Shown here: one piece after another, positions 54,423-64,000 of the stretch | How positions within the stretch are numbered: the first letter of the stretch is position 1 | Layout: every line of letters starts with the position of its first letter | The notes under the pieces: generated by a model | What the model was told of the DNA's origin: nothing | The model's database searches: none | What the model saw: only the letters and a program-made list of their open reading frames with translations | Assembly: GCF_016522535.1 (NCBI RefSeq) | Contig: NZ_JAEHOI010000006.1 | Span: forward strand, 124,001 to 188,000 | Direction of reading: 5' to 3' | DNA: 64,000 nucleotides | Source: Leucobacter edaphi | GTDB lineage: Bacteria; Actinomycetota; Actinomycetes; Actinomycetales; Microbacteriaceae | Position numbers and translations under genes: made by a program

Positions 54423-54731
54423 TCAGACCTTTCGCTCTTTGGGGCGGACGAAGCCGCGGTTGTTGATCACGAAGTTCGGTTGAGCCCGCGGTGGCACGTC
54501 ATCGACGCCGCCGGGACTGAAAGGGTTGCAGCGCAGGAGTCGCCACGTGGTGAGCACGACGCCGAGGACGAATCCGCGAAGTTGCAGTGCCTCAACAGCG
54601 TATCGGGAACACGATGGATAGTACCTGCAGACCTGCCCGTAGAGCGGGGAAATCAGCTTCCGGTACAGATGCATGAAGGCGAGCGCTGCGTTGCGGGGGA
54701 GGAGCCAGAGCTCCTGCGCGACGCGGATCAT
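54423..54731 (-). CDS. yidD: Membrane protein insertion efficiency factor YidD
   Basis: A 102-residue YidD. The YRKLISPLYGQVCRYYPSCSRYA segment (split around three Cys) is the family signature; the CNPFSPGGVDDVP segment follows. It assists YidC. It begins in the last four bases of rnpA (ATGA overlap), showing coupling. Confidence 0.93.
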   Translation of the reverse strand: MIRVAQELWLLPRNAALAFMHLYRKLISPLYGQVCRYYPSCSRYAVEALQLRGFVLGVVLTTWRLLRCNPFSPGGVDDVPPRAQPNFVINNRGFVRPKERKV

Positions 54732-55087
54732 TGCTGGTCCCGCGGCGCCGTGCCCCGGAGCACTCGCGCGAGCGAGCGATGGGTCTCGGCCTCGAGTTCC
54801 GCGAACGGCGCATCGGCGGCGGCCGGGAGCACGCGGAACACGATGTCGTAGCCGGCGAAGCCCTCCTGGAGCCTGCGCTCGCTGATCGCTTTGAGCCTGC
54901 GCCGGACCAGGTTCCTGGTGACGGCGTTGCCGACGGCTTTGGAGACGATGTAACCGAAGCGCGCGGGCTCACCGGGTGTACGCAAAACCGCGTGGGTGAT
55001 GCAGTACGCACCACCCACGCGGCGACCCGAGCGCACGACGCGCCGGTAGTCATCGCCCCGCGTGATGCGATGCCGTTTCGCAGGCAT
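54728..55087 (-). CDS. rnpA: Ribonuclease P protein component
   Basis: A 119-residue RNase P protein subunit that helps the RNA component mature tRNA 5' ends. The RNR motif lies in GNAVTRNLVRRRLKAI (about residues 53-68), preceded by RFGYIVSKAVG. The gene follows rpmH by 22 bases in the classic origin arrangement. The RNA component rnpB is not in the window. Confidence 0.94.
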   Translation of the reverse strand: MPAKRHRITRGDDYRRVVRSGRRVGGAYCITHAVLRTPGEPARFGYIVSKAVGNAVTRNLVRRRLKAISERRLQEGFAGYDIVFRVLPAAADAPFAELEAETHRSLARVLRGTAPRDQQ

Positions 55088-55109
55088 GCCGATCCGGGGC
55101 AGAAGAGAA

Positions 55110-55247
55110 TTAGGCCGTGAGCTTCGCGCGGCCCTTGCCGCGGCGCGCTGCGACGATGGCGCGGCCGGCGCGGGTGCGCATGCGGGCGCGGAAGCCGTGC
55201 ACCTTGGCGCGGCGGCGGTTGTTGGGCTGGAAGGTACGCTTGCTCAT
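55110..55247 (-). CDS. rpmH: 50S ribosomal protein L34
   Basis: A 45-residue L34, [19 protein letters not shown] at the start and Arg/Lys-rich throughout. The ATG at 55247 is the conserved start, although the frame stays open upstream. It heads the minus-strand origin operon divergent from dnaA. Confidence 0.96.
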   Translation of the reverse strand: MSKRTFQPNNRRRAKVHGFRARMRTRAGRAIVAARRGKGRAKLTA

Positions 55248-55605
55248 AATGAAGACTCCGTGACTTTTGGAACATATCCCCGGGGCTCTGTGGCCGTCGA
55301 GGAAGTCGGATCTGGGCAGGGCAACAGCGGGCTGCCGCCCATACAAGGAAGTCAGTCTACGCCCATAATCCCGCATCGTCAAAGCAGCAGTTCGCTGTCA
55401 CGAGCTCGGGGCGCCACGGCGGGGGCCCGACGCAGCGCCGTGTGAAATCAACTTGCCTGTGGACAAATCTCTGACTACCGTTGGCGCATACCTTCTCATT
55501 TAACGCCTGATCCGCATAATCTCAGGGTTTTTCCTCCCGTTTCCTGTGGATAAAGTTGTGAGAAACGCTGTTGATACCACGATATGAGAACGAGCCAGGT
55601 GCCAC
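55248..55605. promoter_or_regulatory. rpmH-dnaA divergent promoter region with DnaA boxes
   Basis: This 358-base gap has a perfect DnaA box TGTGGATAA at 55545-55553 and a one-mismatch box TGTGGACAA at 55458-55466, both before dnaA and suited to autoregulation. AT content rises around 55470-55560. Promoters for rpmH and dnaA must lie here; I cannot place them confidently. No other gene is seen. Confidence 0.7.
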
Positions 55606-57090
55606 GTGACTGAGGACGAAGTTCAGGAAGTCTGGGGTCGGGTGACCCAGGCGGTCATGGCCGACCCATCAGTTGGCCCCGCCGTGGGCGCGCAGCTCGC
55701 GCTTGCCGTTCCGCGGGGAATCGCGGCCGGCACCCTCTACCTCGCAGTGCAGCTCGAGTTCACGCTGAAGCTGCTCGAGAACCGCCTGCGTCCGGCCATC
55801 ATGACGGCGATCGCCCAGATCCCCGAGGCCTCGGAGATCGTGAACTTTGTCGTTCTCGTCGATGAGGAGGCGCATCCGCCGCTGGATCCCGAGCCGGAGA
55901 TCGAGCGCACGGGTCCCCCCGCGACCCCGTTCACTCCCGCGGGCGGTGCCGAGGGAATGGGCTCCGGCAGCGGAGGCGTCGCGCCGGGACGCCATCACGA
56001 GTCCACCGCTCGCCCGGTCGACGAGCCCCGTCGGCGGCACGGCGTCGAGGAACCCGTTGATAGCCGGCTGAACGAGAAGTACCGTTTCGACAGCTTCGTG
56101 ATCGGTCAGTCGAATCGCTTCGCGCACGCTGCCGCCGTCGCGGTCGCCGAGGCACCGGCACGCGCCTACAATCCGCTCTTCATCTACGGCGATTCGGGCC
56201 TCGGCAAGACGCACCTTCTCCACGCCATCGGTCACTACGCCCGAGAGCTGTTCCCCGACGTCCGCGTCCGCTACGTGAGCTCCGAGGACTTCACGAACGA
56301 CTTCATCAACTCGATCGCGAACAACCAGGGCGCCGCGTTCCACGCCCGCTATCGCAGCGTCGACATCCTGCTGGTCGACGACATCCAGTTCCTCGCGGAC
56401 AAGGTGGAGACCCAGGAGGCGTTCTTCCACACCTTCAACACGCTGCACGATCACAACAAGCAGGTGGTGATCACGAGCGACGTGCAGCCGAAGCAGCTTC
56501 TCGGCTTCGAAGAGCGGATGCTCTCCCGCTTCGAGTGGGGACTGCTCACCGACATTCAGGTGCCCGACCTCGAAACCCGGATCGCGATCCTCCGGAAGAA
56601 GGCCCAGCGCGAGCACCTCGAGATCGATGATTCGATTCTTGAGTTCATCGCGAGCAAGTTCACCTCGAACATCCGTGAGCTCGAGGGCACCCTCATCCGC
56701 GTGACCGCCTACGCGAGCCTGAATCAGCAGCGCATCGACATGAATCTCGTGCACACGGTGCTGAAGGACTTCATCACGCTCGACGCGGACAACGAGGTGC
56801 AGCCGGCCGACATCATCAGCAGCACGGCCGAGTACTTCGATCTCTCGGTCGACGATCTCTACGGGCCGACACGCGCGCAGCAGATCGCGACGGCGCGCCA
56901 GATCGCGATGTATCTCTGCCGCGAGCTGACGCCGCTCTCCCTTCCCAAGATCGGGCAGCTCTTCGGGGGCCGGGATCACACGACGGTGATGTATGCCCAC
57001 AAGAAGATTTCCCAGTTGATCGCGGAGCGTCGCTCGATTTACAACCAGGTGACCGAGCTCACGACACGCATCAAGCAGGGTTCTCGCTAG
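55606..57090 (+). CDS. dnaA: Chromosomal replication initiator DnaA
   Basis: A 494-residue initiator. Domain I is about residues 1-85, an acidic/Gly-rich linker runs to about 150, domain III has Walker A GDSGLGKTHLLHAIG near 195, Walker B LLVDDIQFL and sensor segments, and domain IV ends with the box-binding GGRDHTTVMYAHKKI. It melts oriC and loads helicase. The GTG at 55606 has a cagg-type ribosome site upstream. The gene is followed by oriC. Confidence 0.97.
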   Translation: MTEDEVQEVWGRVTQAVMADPSVGPAVGAQLALAVPRGIAAGTLYLAVQLEFTLKLLENRLRPAIMTAIAQIPEASEIVNFVVLVDEEAHPPLDPEPEIERTGPPATPFTPAGGAEGMGSGSGGVAPGRHHESTARPVDEPRRRHGVEEPVDSRLNEKYRFDSFVIGQSNRFAHAAAVAVAEAPARAYNPLFIYGDSGLGKTHLLHAIGHYARELFPDVRVRYVSSEDFTNDFINSIANNQGAAFHARYRSVDILLVDDIQFLADKVETQEAFFHTFNTLHDHNKQVVITSDVQPKQLLGFEERMLSRFEWGLLTDIQVPDLETRIAILRKKAQREHLEIDDSILEFIASKFTSNIRELEGTLIRVTAYASLNQQRIDMNLVHTVLKDFITLDADNEVQPADIISSTAEYFDLSVDDLYGPTRAQQIATARQIAMYLCRELTPLSLPKIGQLFGGRDHTTVMYAHKKISQLIAERRSIYNQVTELTTRIKQGSR

Positions 57091-57514
57091 GTTCTTATCC
57101 ACAGAATTCGAGAGACCTGTGGATAGTTGGGGACAACTCGGACAAAATTGTGGATGGTTTCGGGACCCCTGTGGAATCTCCGCGTCGGGCATTCTCGCCC
57201 GCCATTCCGCGGATCGGGATTCGTCCACGGCCCGTCAACAACTCACAAGTTTGTAGTTCCCAGTCGGGAACAGTGATCCACCGAGTTATCCACAGTATCC
57301 ACAGCTGTTAACACTGTTAACACATCAATGTCTTTTCACGGGGCACTCGATCACGCACTGCGTGAACCTCGTCCGGGACGTTTCTTGTCACTTTTCAAGT
57401 GGTCCGAGAACCACAGCTTCACCGCGCCCGGATGCCGCGCTCCTCCGAATATGCAAAGATTGTGAGGCCAGCTAGCTCCGCGCCTTCGCGGAGCGGATTC
57501 GGGAGGGAAGCCAG
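57091..57514. other. oriC: Replication origin oriC (dnaA-dnaN intergenic)
   Basis: The gap between dnaA and dnaN has perfect DnaA boxes TTATCCACA at 57095-57103 and 57286-57294, and near boxes TGTGGATAG (57118-57126), TGTGGATGG (57149-57157) and GTATCCACA (57295-57303). Bases about 57305-57330 are A/T-rich (gttaacactgttaacac) and may be part of the unwinding element. Position between dnaA and dnaN is the standard actinobacterial origin. Confidence 0.9.
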
Positions 57515-58672
57515 ATGCGATTCACCGTCAATCGTGACGTGTTCAGCGAGGCCGTCTCGTTCGCAGTGAAGCTCCTTCCCCAGCGCCCCACGCAGCCGCT
57601 GTTGAGCGGCGCTCTGATCGAAGCCGAGGGCGAGTCCCTCACGGTGTCGTCATTCGACTACGAGGTCTCCGCGCGCACCTCGATCACCGCTGTGGTGACC
57701 GAGCCGGGTCGAGCCCTGGTTTCCGGTCGGCTGCTCGGTGAGATCGCCTCGCGTCTTCCGCACTCCGACGTCGAGGTTTCGCTGCTCGACACCCGCGTCG
57801 AGGTCCGCTGCGGGACCGCCTCGTTCAGTCTTCCGGCGATGCCGGTCGAGGAGTACCCCCAGATTCCCCGTGTTGACACGGTGTCGGGGTCGGTTCCGGC
57901 GGATCTGTTCGGCGACGCGATCGGTCAGGTGTCTCTCGCGGCCTCGAAGGACGATGTGACGCCGGTGATCACGGGCGTTCAGTTCGAGATCGACGAGAAC
58001 TCGCTCACCATGACCGCGACCGATCGCTACCGCGTGGCGACCCGTGGAATCGACTGGGAGAACGAGGGCGGCGGTGAGAAGCTCAGCGCTCTCGTGCCCT
58101 CGAAGATCGTCACCGAGGTGGGGAAGACTTTCTCCGGCGATGGTCAGGTGCAGGTTTCGATCGTCAAGGATTCGGAGCGCGAGCTCATCGCGTTCACGGG
58201 CGGGACGAAGACCGTTACCTCCCTCCTGATCAAGGGCAACTACCCGCCCGTTGGCAGACTTTTCCCTGATAGCGTCGATAATTACGCCGTCGTGAACACC
58301 GCAGAGCTCGTTGAGGCCGTGGGCCGCGTCGGCCTCGTTCTCGAGCGCGAAGCCGCGCTCCGGTTCTCCTTCGCGGAGGGCACCGTGACCCTCGAGGCCG
58401 CCGGCACCGAATCGGCCCAGGCCGTCGAGACCGTTGACGCACACCTGGTCGGCGAGGACATGGTGGTTTCCCTGAAGCCGCAGTTCCTGCTCGACGGGCT
58501 CCGCTCCACGCACTCCGAGTTCGCGCGCATTGCGTTTACCCGCACCGACAACCCCGGCAAGCCGGGCCCGGTGCTCATCACCAGCCAGCGCAGCAAGGAC
58601 GAGGCCGACGAGGAGAGCTTCCGCTACCTGCTGCAGCCGAACCTGCTGCAGCCGAACCTGCTGCTGCGATAG
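57515..58672 (+). CDS. dnaN: DNA polymerase III beta subunit (sliding clamp)
   Basis: A 385-residue clamp. Its three similar domains are visible from MRFTVNRDVFSEAVSFAVKLLPQRPTQPLLSG (split) onwards, with FDYEVSART in domain I and the FSFAEGTVTLEA and FRYLL segments in domain III. It tethers polymerases to DNA. The last residues LLQPNLLQPNLLLR contain a duplicated LLQPN encoded by a 15-base direct repeat, unusual because the clamp C-terminus helps form the partner-binding pocket. Confidence 0.96.
   Translation: MRFTVNRDVFSEAVSFAVKLLPQRPTQPLLSGALIEAEGESLTVSSFDYEVSARTSITAVVTEPGRALVSGRLLGEIASRLPHSDVEVSLLDTRVEVRCGTASFSLPAMPVEEYPQIPRVDTVSGSVPADLFGDAIGQVSLAASKDDVTPVITGVQFEIDENSLTMTATDRYRVATRGIDWENEGGGEKLSALVPSKIVTEVGKTFSGDGQVQVSIVKDSERELIAFTGGTKTVTSLLIKGNYPPVGRLFPDSVDNYAVVNTAELVEAVGRVGLVLEREAALRFSFAEGTVTLEAAGTESAQAVETVDAHLVGEDMVVSLKPQFLLDGLRSTHSEFARIAFTRTDNPGKPGPVLITSQRSKDEADEESFRYLLQPNLLQPNLLLR
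58628..58657 (+). repeat. 15-bp tandem duplication at the end of dnaN
   Basis: ctgctgcagccgaac occurs twice in direct succession (58628-58642 and 58643-58657), duplicating Leu-Leu-Gln-Pro-Asn at the clamp C-terminus. Confidence 0.9.
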
Positions 58673-58679
58673 GTAGCTC

Positions 58680-60350
58680 ATGCGAGTCGCTCGCCTTTCG
58701 CTTCGCGACTTCAGGAACTACCCCACCGCCGAGGTCGAATTCTCTGCGGGGCCGAACCTGATCATCGGCCCCAATGGTCAGGGGAAGACGAACCTGATCG
58801 AGGCCATCGCCTATTTTTCGGGATTGCGCTCTCACCGAGTGAGCAGCGACGCACCGCTCGTGCGCGCCGGGGCCAGCGCGGCAATCGCGCGGATGCGGCT
58901 CGAGGCGGCCGGTCGAGATGTGCTGCTCGAGTTGCAGATCAATCGAGAGGGTGCGAACAAGGCGCAGGTCAATCGCAATTCTGTGCGTCCACGAGAGGTC
59001 ACCAGATGGTTTTCCTCGGTGTCGTTCGTCCCGGAAGACTTAACAATCGTTCGTGGAGAGCCCTCAGGACGGCGTCGCTTTCTTGATGAGGCACTCGTCT
59101 CACGCCATCCCATCGCCTCAGGCGTGCTCTCGGACTACGAACGAGTGGTACGACAGCGCACTTCGCTTCTGAAATCCGCCCGATCGGGGAGCGCTCGGGC
59201 CGTAGAGGCCACCCTTCCGGTGTGGGACGAGCAGCTCATTGAGACTGGCACCCAGATCATGCTCGCGCGTCGGGAGCTGATTCGAGATCTGTCCGGTCCG
59301 CTTCGGGACGGTTACCGTGCGCTCGTCGACGCGGATCATCTTCCGGGTCTCTCGCTCAGCGAGTCCGTCTGCACGGCACTCGATGCGGATGTTTCACGTG
59401 AAACCCTGACACTCGAGGATCTTGCGAGTGTTTCACGTGAAACGCTCGCGCATGACTTCCGGGCCGCGCTCGCGGAAGTTCGCGGACGGGAGCTGGAGCG
59501 TGGTGTCACGCTCGTCGGCCCGCACCGTGATGATCTTGAGTTGACGCTGAACGCCCTGCCGGTAAAGGGATACGCGAGTCATGGGGAGTCCTGGTCCTTT
59601 GCGCTCTCCTTGAAGATGGCGCTCGCGGCGCTCTTGAGTGAGGAGTCGCCGGCGGGCGATCCGGTGATTATTCTCGACGACGTGTTTGCTGAGCTGGATC
59701 TCGGCAGGCGCGGTCGGCTCATGAGTGCGGTGAGCGGCTATGAACAGGTCATCGTGACGGCCGCCGTTGAAGAGGACATCCCCGAGGGACCCAGCTGGCG
59801 GCGGATCGCCATTGCGGCCGGCGAGATCGTCTCCGATTCCGGCCCCTCGAATGATGCTCTGACCTGGGATTCTCAGCCAACCCGCGCGGCCCAGGCCGAG
59901 GCACCACAGGGAGACACCCTGGTCGAAGCTCGTCCTGGCCAGAGCGACATGGCGACAAGCTCGCAGAGCCCGGGTGCTCGTGCGGCGGAGGGGGACGGTG
60001 AGCGCTCGGACGGTGTTTCACGTGAAACGCAGGCCGGCCGGGAGGAAGACCACTCGGGGGAGTCGGGTCTCGGTGACGCCGATGTCGCAGCTTCCACCGA
60101 GGGTGACGAATCCCTATCTCCCGACGTGGACCCGGACTCCTCATCGTTGGGGGTTGCTGGTGTACGGCCGGGCCCGGGAGAGAAGTTGGGGATGTCGCCG
60201 ATTCCCAGCAATACTCACTCCGAGCACGTTTCACGTGAAACGATGCTTCGCGACGCGACAGCTGTAGATGCGGGAGATCACGCCTCCGAGTCGGACGCCG
60301 CTGAGGCCGGATCCGCGCCGTCCCCGGAACAGGAGGAGGGGCGGCAATGA
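58680..60350 (+). CDS. recF: RecF with parS-bearing C-terminal extension
   Basis: A 556-residue protein; usual RecF is about 360-400. The core has Walker A GPNGQGKTNLIEAI near residue 32, the ABC-type signature region and LVGPHRDDLEL, and Walker B VIILDDVFAELD near 328; it ends about residue 375. The remaining about 180 residues are acidic, Ser/Gly-rich and unlike RecF. Four parS motifs are in the gene (59391, 59430, 60015, 60228); all encode VSRET. RecF loads RecA at gaps with RecO and RecR. The gene is 7 bases after dnaN and overlaps the next start by four bases. Confidence 0.92.
   Translation: MRVARLSLRDFRNYPTAEVEFSAGPNLIIGPNGQGKTNLIEAIAYFSGLRSHRVSSDAPLVRAGASAAIARMRLEAAGRDVLLELQINREGANKAQVNRNSVRPREVTRWFSSVSFVPEDLTIVRGEPSGRRRFLDEALVSRHPIASGVLSDYERVVRQRTSLLKSARSGSARAVEATLPVWDEQLIETGTQIMLARRELIRDLSGPLRDGYRALVDADHLPGLSLSESVCTALDADVSRETLTLEDLASVSRETLAHDFRAALAEVRGRELERGVTLVGPHRDDLELTLNALPVKGYASHGESWSFALSLKMALAALLSEESPAGDPVIILDDVFAELDLGRRGRLMSAVSGYEQVIVTAAVEEDIPEGPSWRRIAIAAGEIVSDSGPSNDALTWDSQPTRAAQAEAPQGDTLVEARPGQSDMATSSQSPGARAAEGDGERSDGVSRETQAGREEDHSGESGLGDADVAASTEGDESLSPDVDPDSSSLGVAGVRPGPGEKLGMSPIPSNTHSEHVSRETMLRDATAVDAGDHASESDAAEAGSAPSPEQEEGRQ
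59391..59404. promoter_or_regulatory. parS site in recF (first)
   Basis: Perfect gtttcacgtgaaac core; encodes VSRET at recF residues 238-242. Only 25 bases separate it from the next site. Confidence 0.9.
59430..59443. promoter_or_regulatory. parS site in recF (second)
   Basis: Perfect gtttcacgtgaaac core; encodes VSRET at recF residues 251-255. Confidence 0.9.
60015..60028. promoter_or_regulatory. parS site in recF tail (third)
   Basis: Perfect gtttcacgtgaaac core in the C-terminal extension; encodes VSRET at residues 446-450. Confidence 0.9.
60228..60241. promoter_or_regulatory. parS site in recF tail (fourth)
   Basis: Perfect gtttcacgtgaaac core near the end of the extension; encodes VSRET at residues 517-521. 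Confidence 0.9.
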
Positions 60351-60835
60351 GACCGGCGGGCGAGCCAGGCTTTGCGACGGAGAGCTACCTCCGCGCAAAG
60401 TCGGTCTGGCGTGGCCGTCCGGTTCGGCGCCGTCGGAAGTTCGCGGACGACTCTCCCGGGGGGAAGCCATTTGGCGGTGGTCGTGATCCTCGAGCGCTGG
60501 GAGACGTGCTCGTGGTGATGGCGAGTGAGATGGGCTGGAGCGTCGAGCTCGAACAGGCCCGTGTGATCACCGAGTGGCCGGAGTTCGCCGGCGAGGCGAC
60601 GGCAGAGCACACGAGCGTGGTGGGAATCTCGAATGGGGTGCTCCAGGTGCAGTGTGATTCCACCACCTGGGCCACGGAACTCCGACGTCTTCGCGCGGAG
60701 ATGCTCACGCGTCTCCTCACTGAGTATCCCGAGAGCGAGATCCGGGACCTGCGTTTTCTTGCCCCCGGTGCGCCAAGCTGGCGTCACGGACCACGCACGG
60801 TGCAGGGGAGGGGGCCGCGGGACACCTATGGGTAG
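60347..60835 (+). CDS. DUF721/DciA-like protein
   Basis: A 162-residue member of the DUF721 family, whose characterised member DciA loads or stimulates the DnaB helicase in bacteria lacking DnaC. The conserved half is at the C-terminus (ITEWPEFAGEATAEHT, LQVQCDSTTWATELRRL). The ATG at 60347 overlaps the recF stop by four bases (ATGA). It lies between recF and gyrB as in other actinobacteria, and its probable partner dnaB is about 22 kb away in the window. Confidence 0.87.
   Translation: MRPAGEPGFATESYLRAKSVWRGRPVRRRRKFADDSPGGKPFGGGRDPRALGDVLVVMASEMGWSVELEQARVITEWPEFAGEATAEHTSVVGISNGVLQVQCDSTTWATELRRLRAEMLTRLLTEYPESEIRDLRFLAPGAPSWRHGPRTVQGRGPRDTYG

Positions 60836-64000
<3,165 letters not shown>

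Overview
The window is about 64 kb of high-GC DNA carrying an actinobacterial replication-origin region. Gene order, mycothiol genes and protein sequences fit a member of the Microbacteriaceae; a Leucobacter-like genus is possible, but that is inference from pattern recognition, not a database match. Most genes show strong G/C bias at third codon positions, which creates many long spurious antisense reading frames. No tRNA, rRNA, CRISPR array, prophage or insertion sequence was recognised.

Layout. 0-8.5 kb: a catabolic-looking trio (FAD amine/amino-acid oxidase, short-chain dehydrogenase, MHS-type transporter), an SGNH hydrolase and a large RND exporter. 8.6-12.8 kb: a zinc-uptake operon (solute-binding protein, ATPase, two permeases, Zur) behind a clear Zur-type operator. 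12.9-18.2 kb: an amidase, a copper chaperone and Cu-ATPase pair with a CsoR-type operator, and a CDF zinc exporter. 18.2-24.0 kb: two small membrane proteins and an operon of an aminotransferase followed by 2-oxo-acid dehydrogenase E1alpha, E1beta and E2. 24.1-31.1 kb: a frameshifted LAxTG cell-wall protein, a tandem MarR regulator, an acetyltransferase and a 983-residue multidomain membrane protein. 31.1-37.1 kb: a four-helix membrane protein, a low-molecular-weight phosphatase, purB, two TetR regulators, a siderophore-interacting reductase and two membrane proteins.

37.3-45.9 kb: dnaB, then rpsF-ssb-rpsR-rplI, then mycothiol and inositol genes (mshA-like, ino1, mshB-like) beside the CCA-adding enzyme. 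45.9-64 kb: the origin-proximal block. It holds a DUF6049-like exported protein, trxB and trxA, an SRPBCC protein, parB-parA-rsmG-jag-yidC-yidD-rnpA-rpmH on the minus strand, then dnaA, oriC, dnaN, recF, dciA-like, gyrB and gyrA (cut by the window end) on the plus strand. Replication initiation (dnaA, dnaB, dnaN, ssb, dciA-like), segregation (parAB and parS) and topology (gyrAB) genes thus lie together.

Most notable observations. (1) ParB-binding parS motifs cluster in and around recF; four lie inside recf in one reading phase and encode the same pentapeptide, and recF has a long tail carrying two of them. (2) The parS copy in gyrB is altered at the base that would otherwise create an in-frame stop. 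(3) The RND exporter has a long coiled-coil insertion in its second large extracytoplasmic loop. (4) The LAxTG gene is frameshifted. (5) An extreme poly-G/poly-C tract lies at the trxA end, where cwlM would be expected. (6) Five genes have a -10-like hexamer placed so that their mRNAs would be leaderless.
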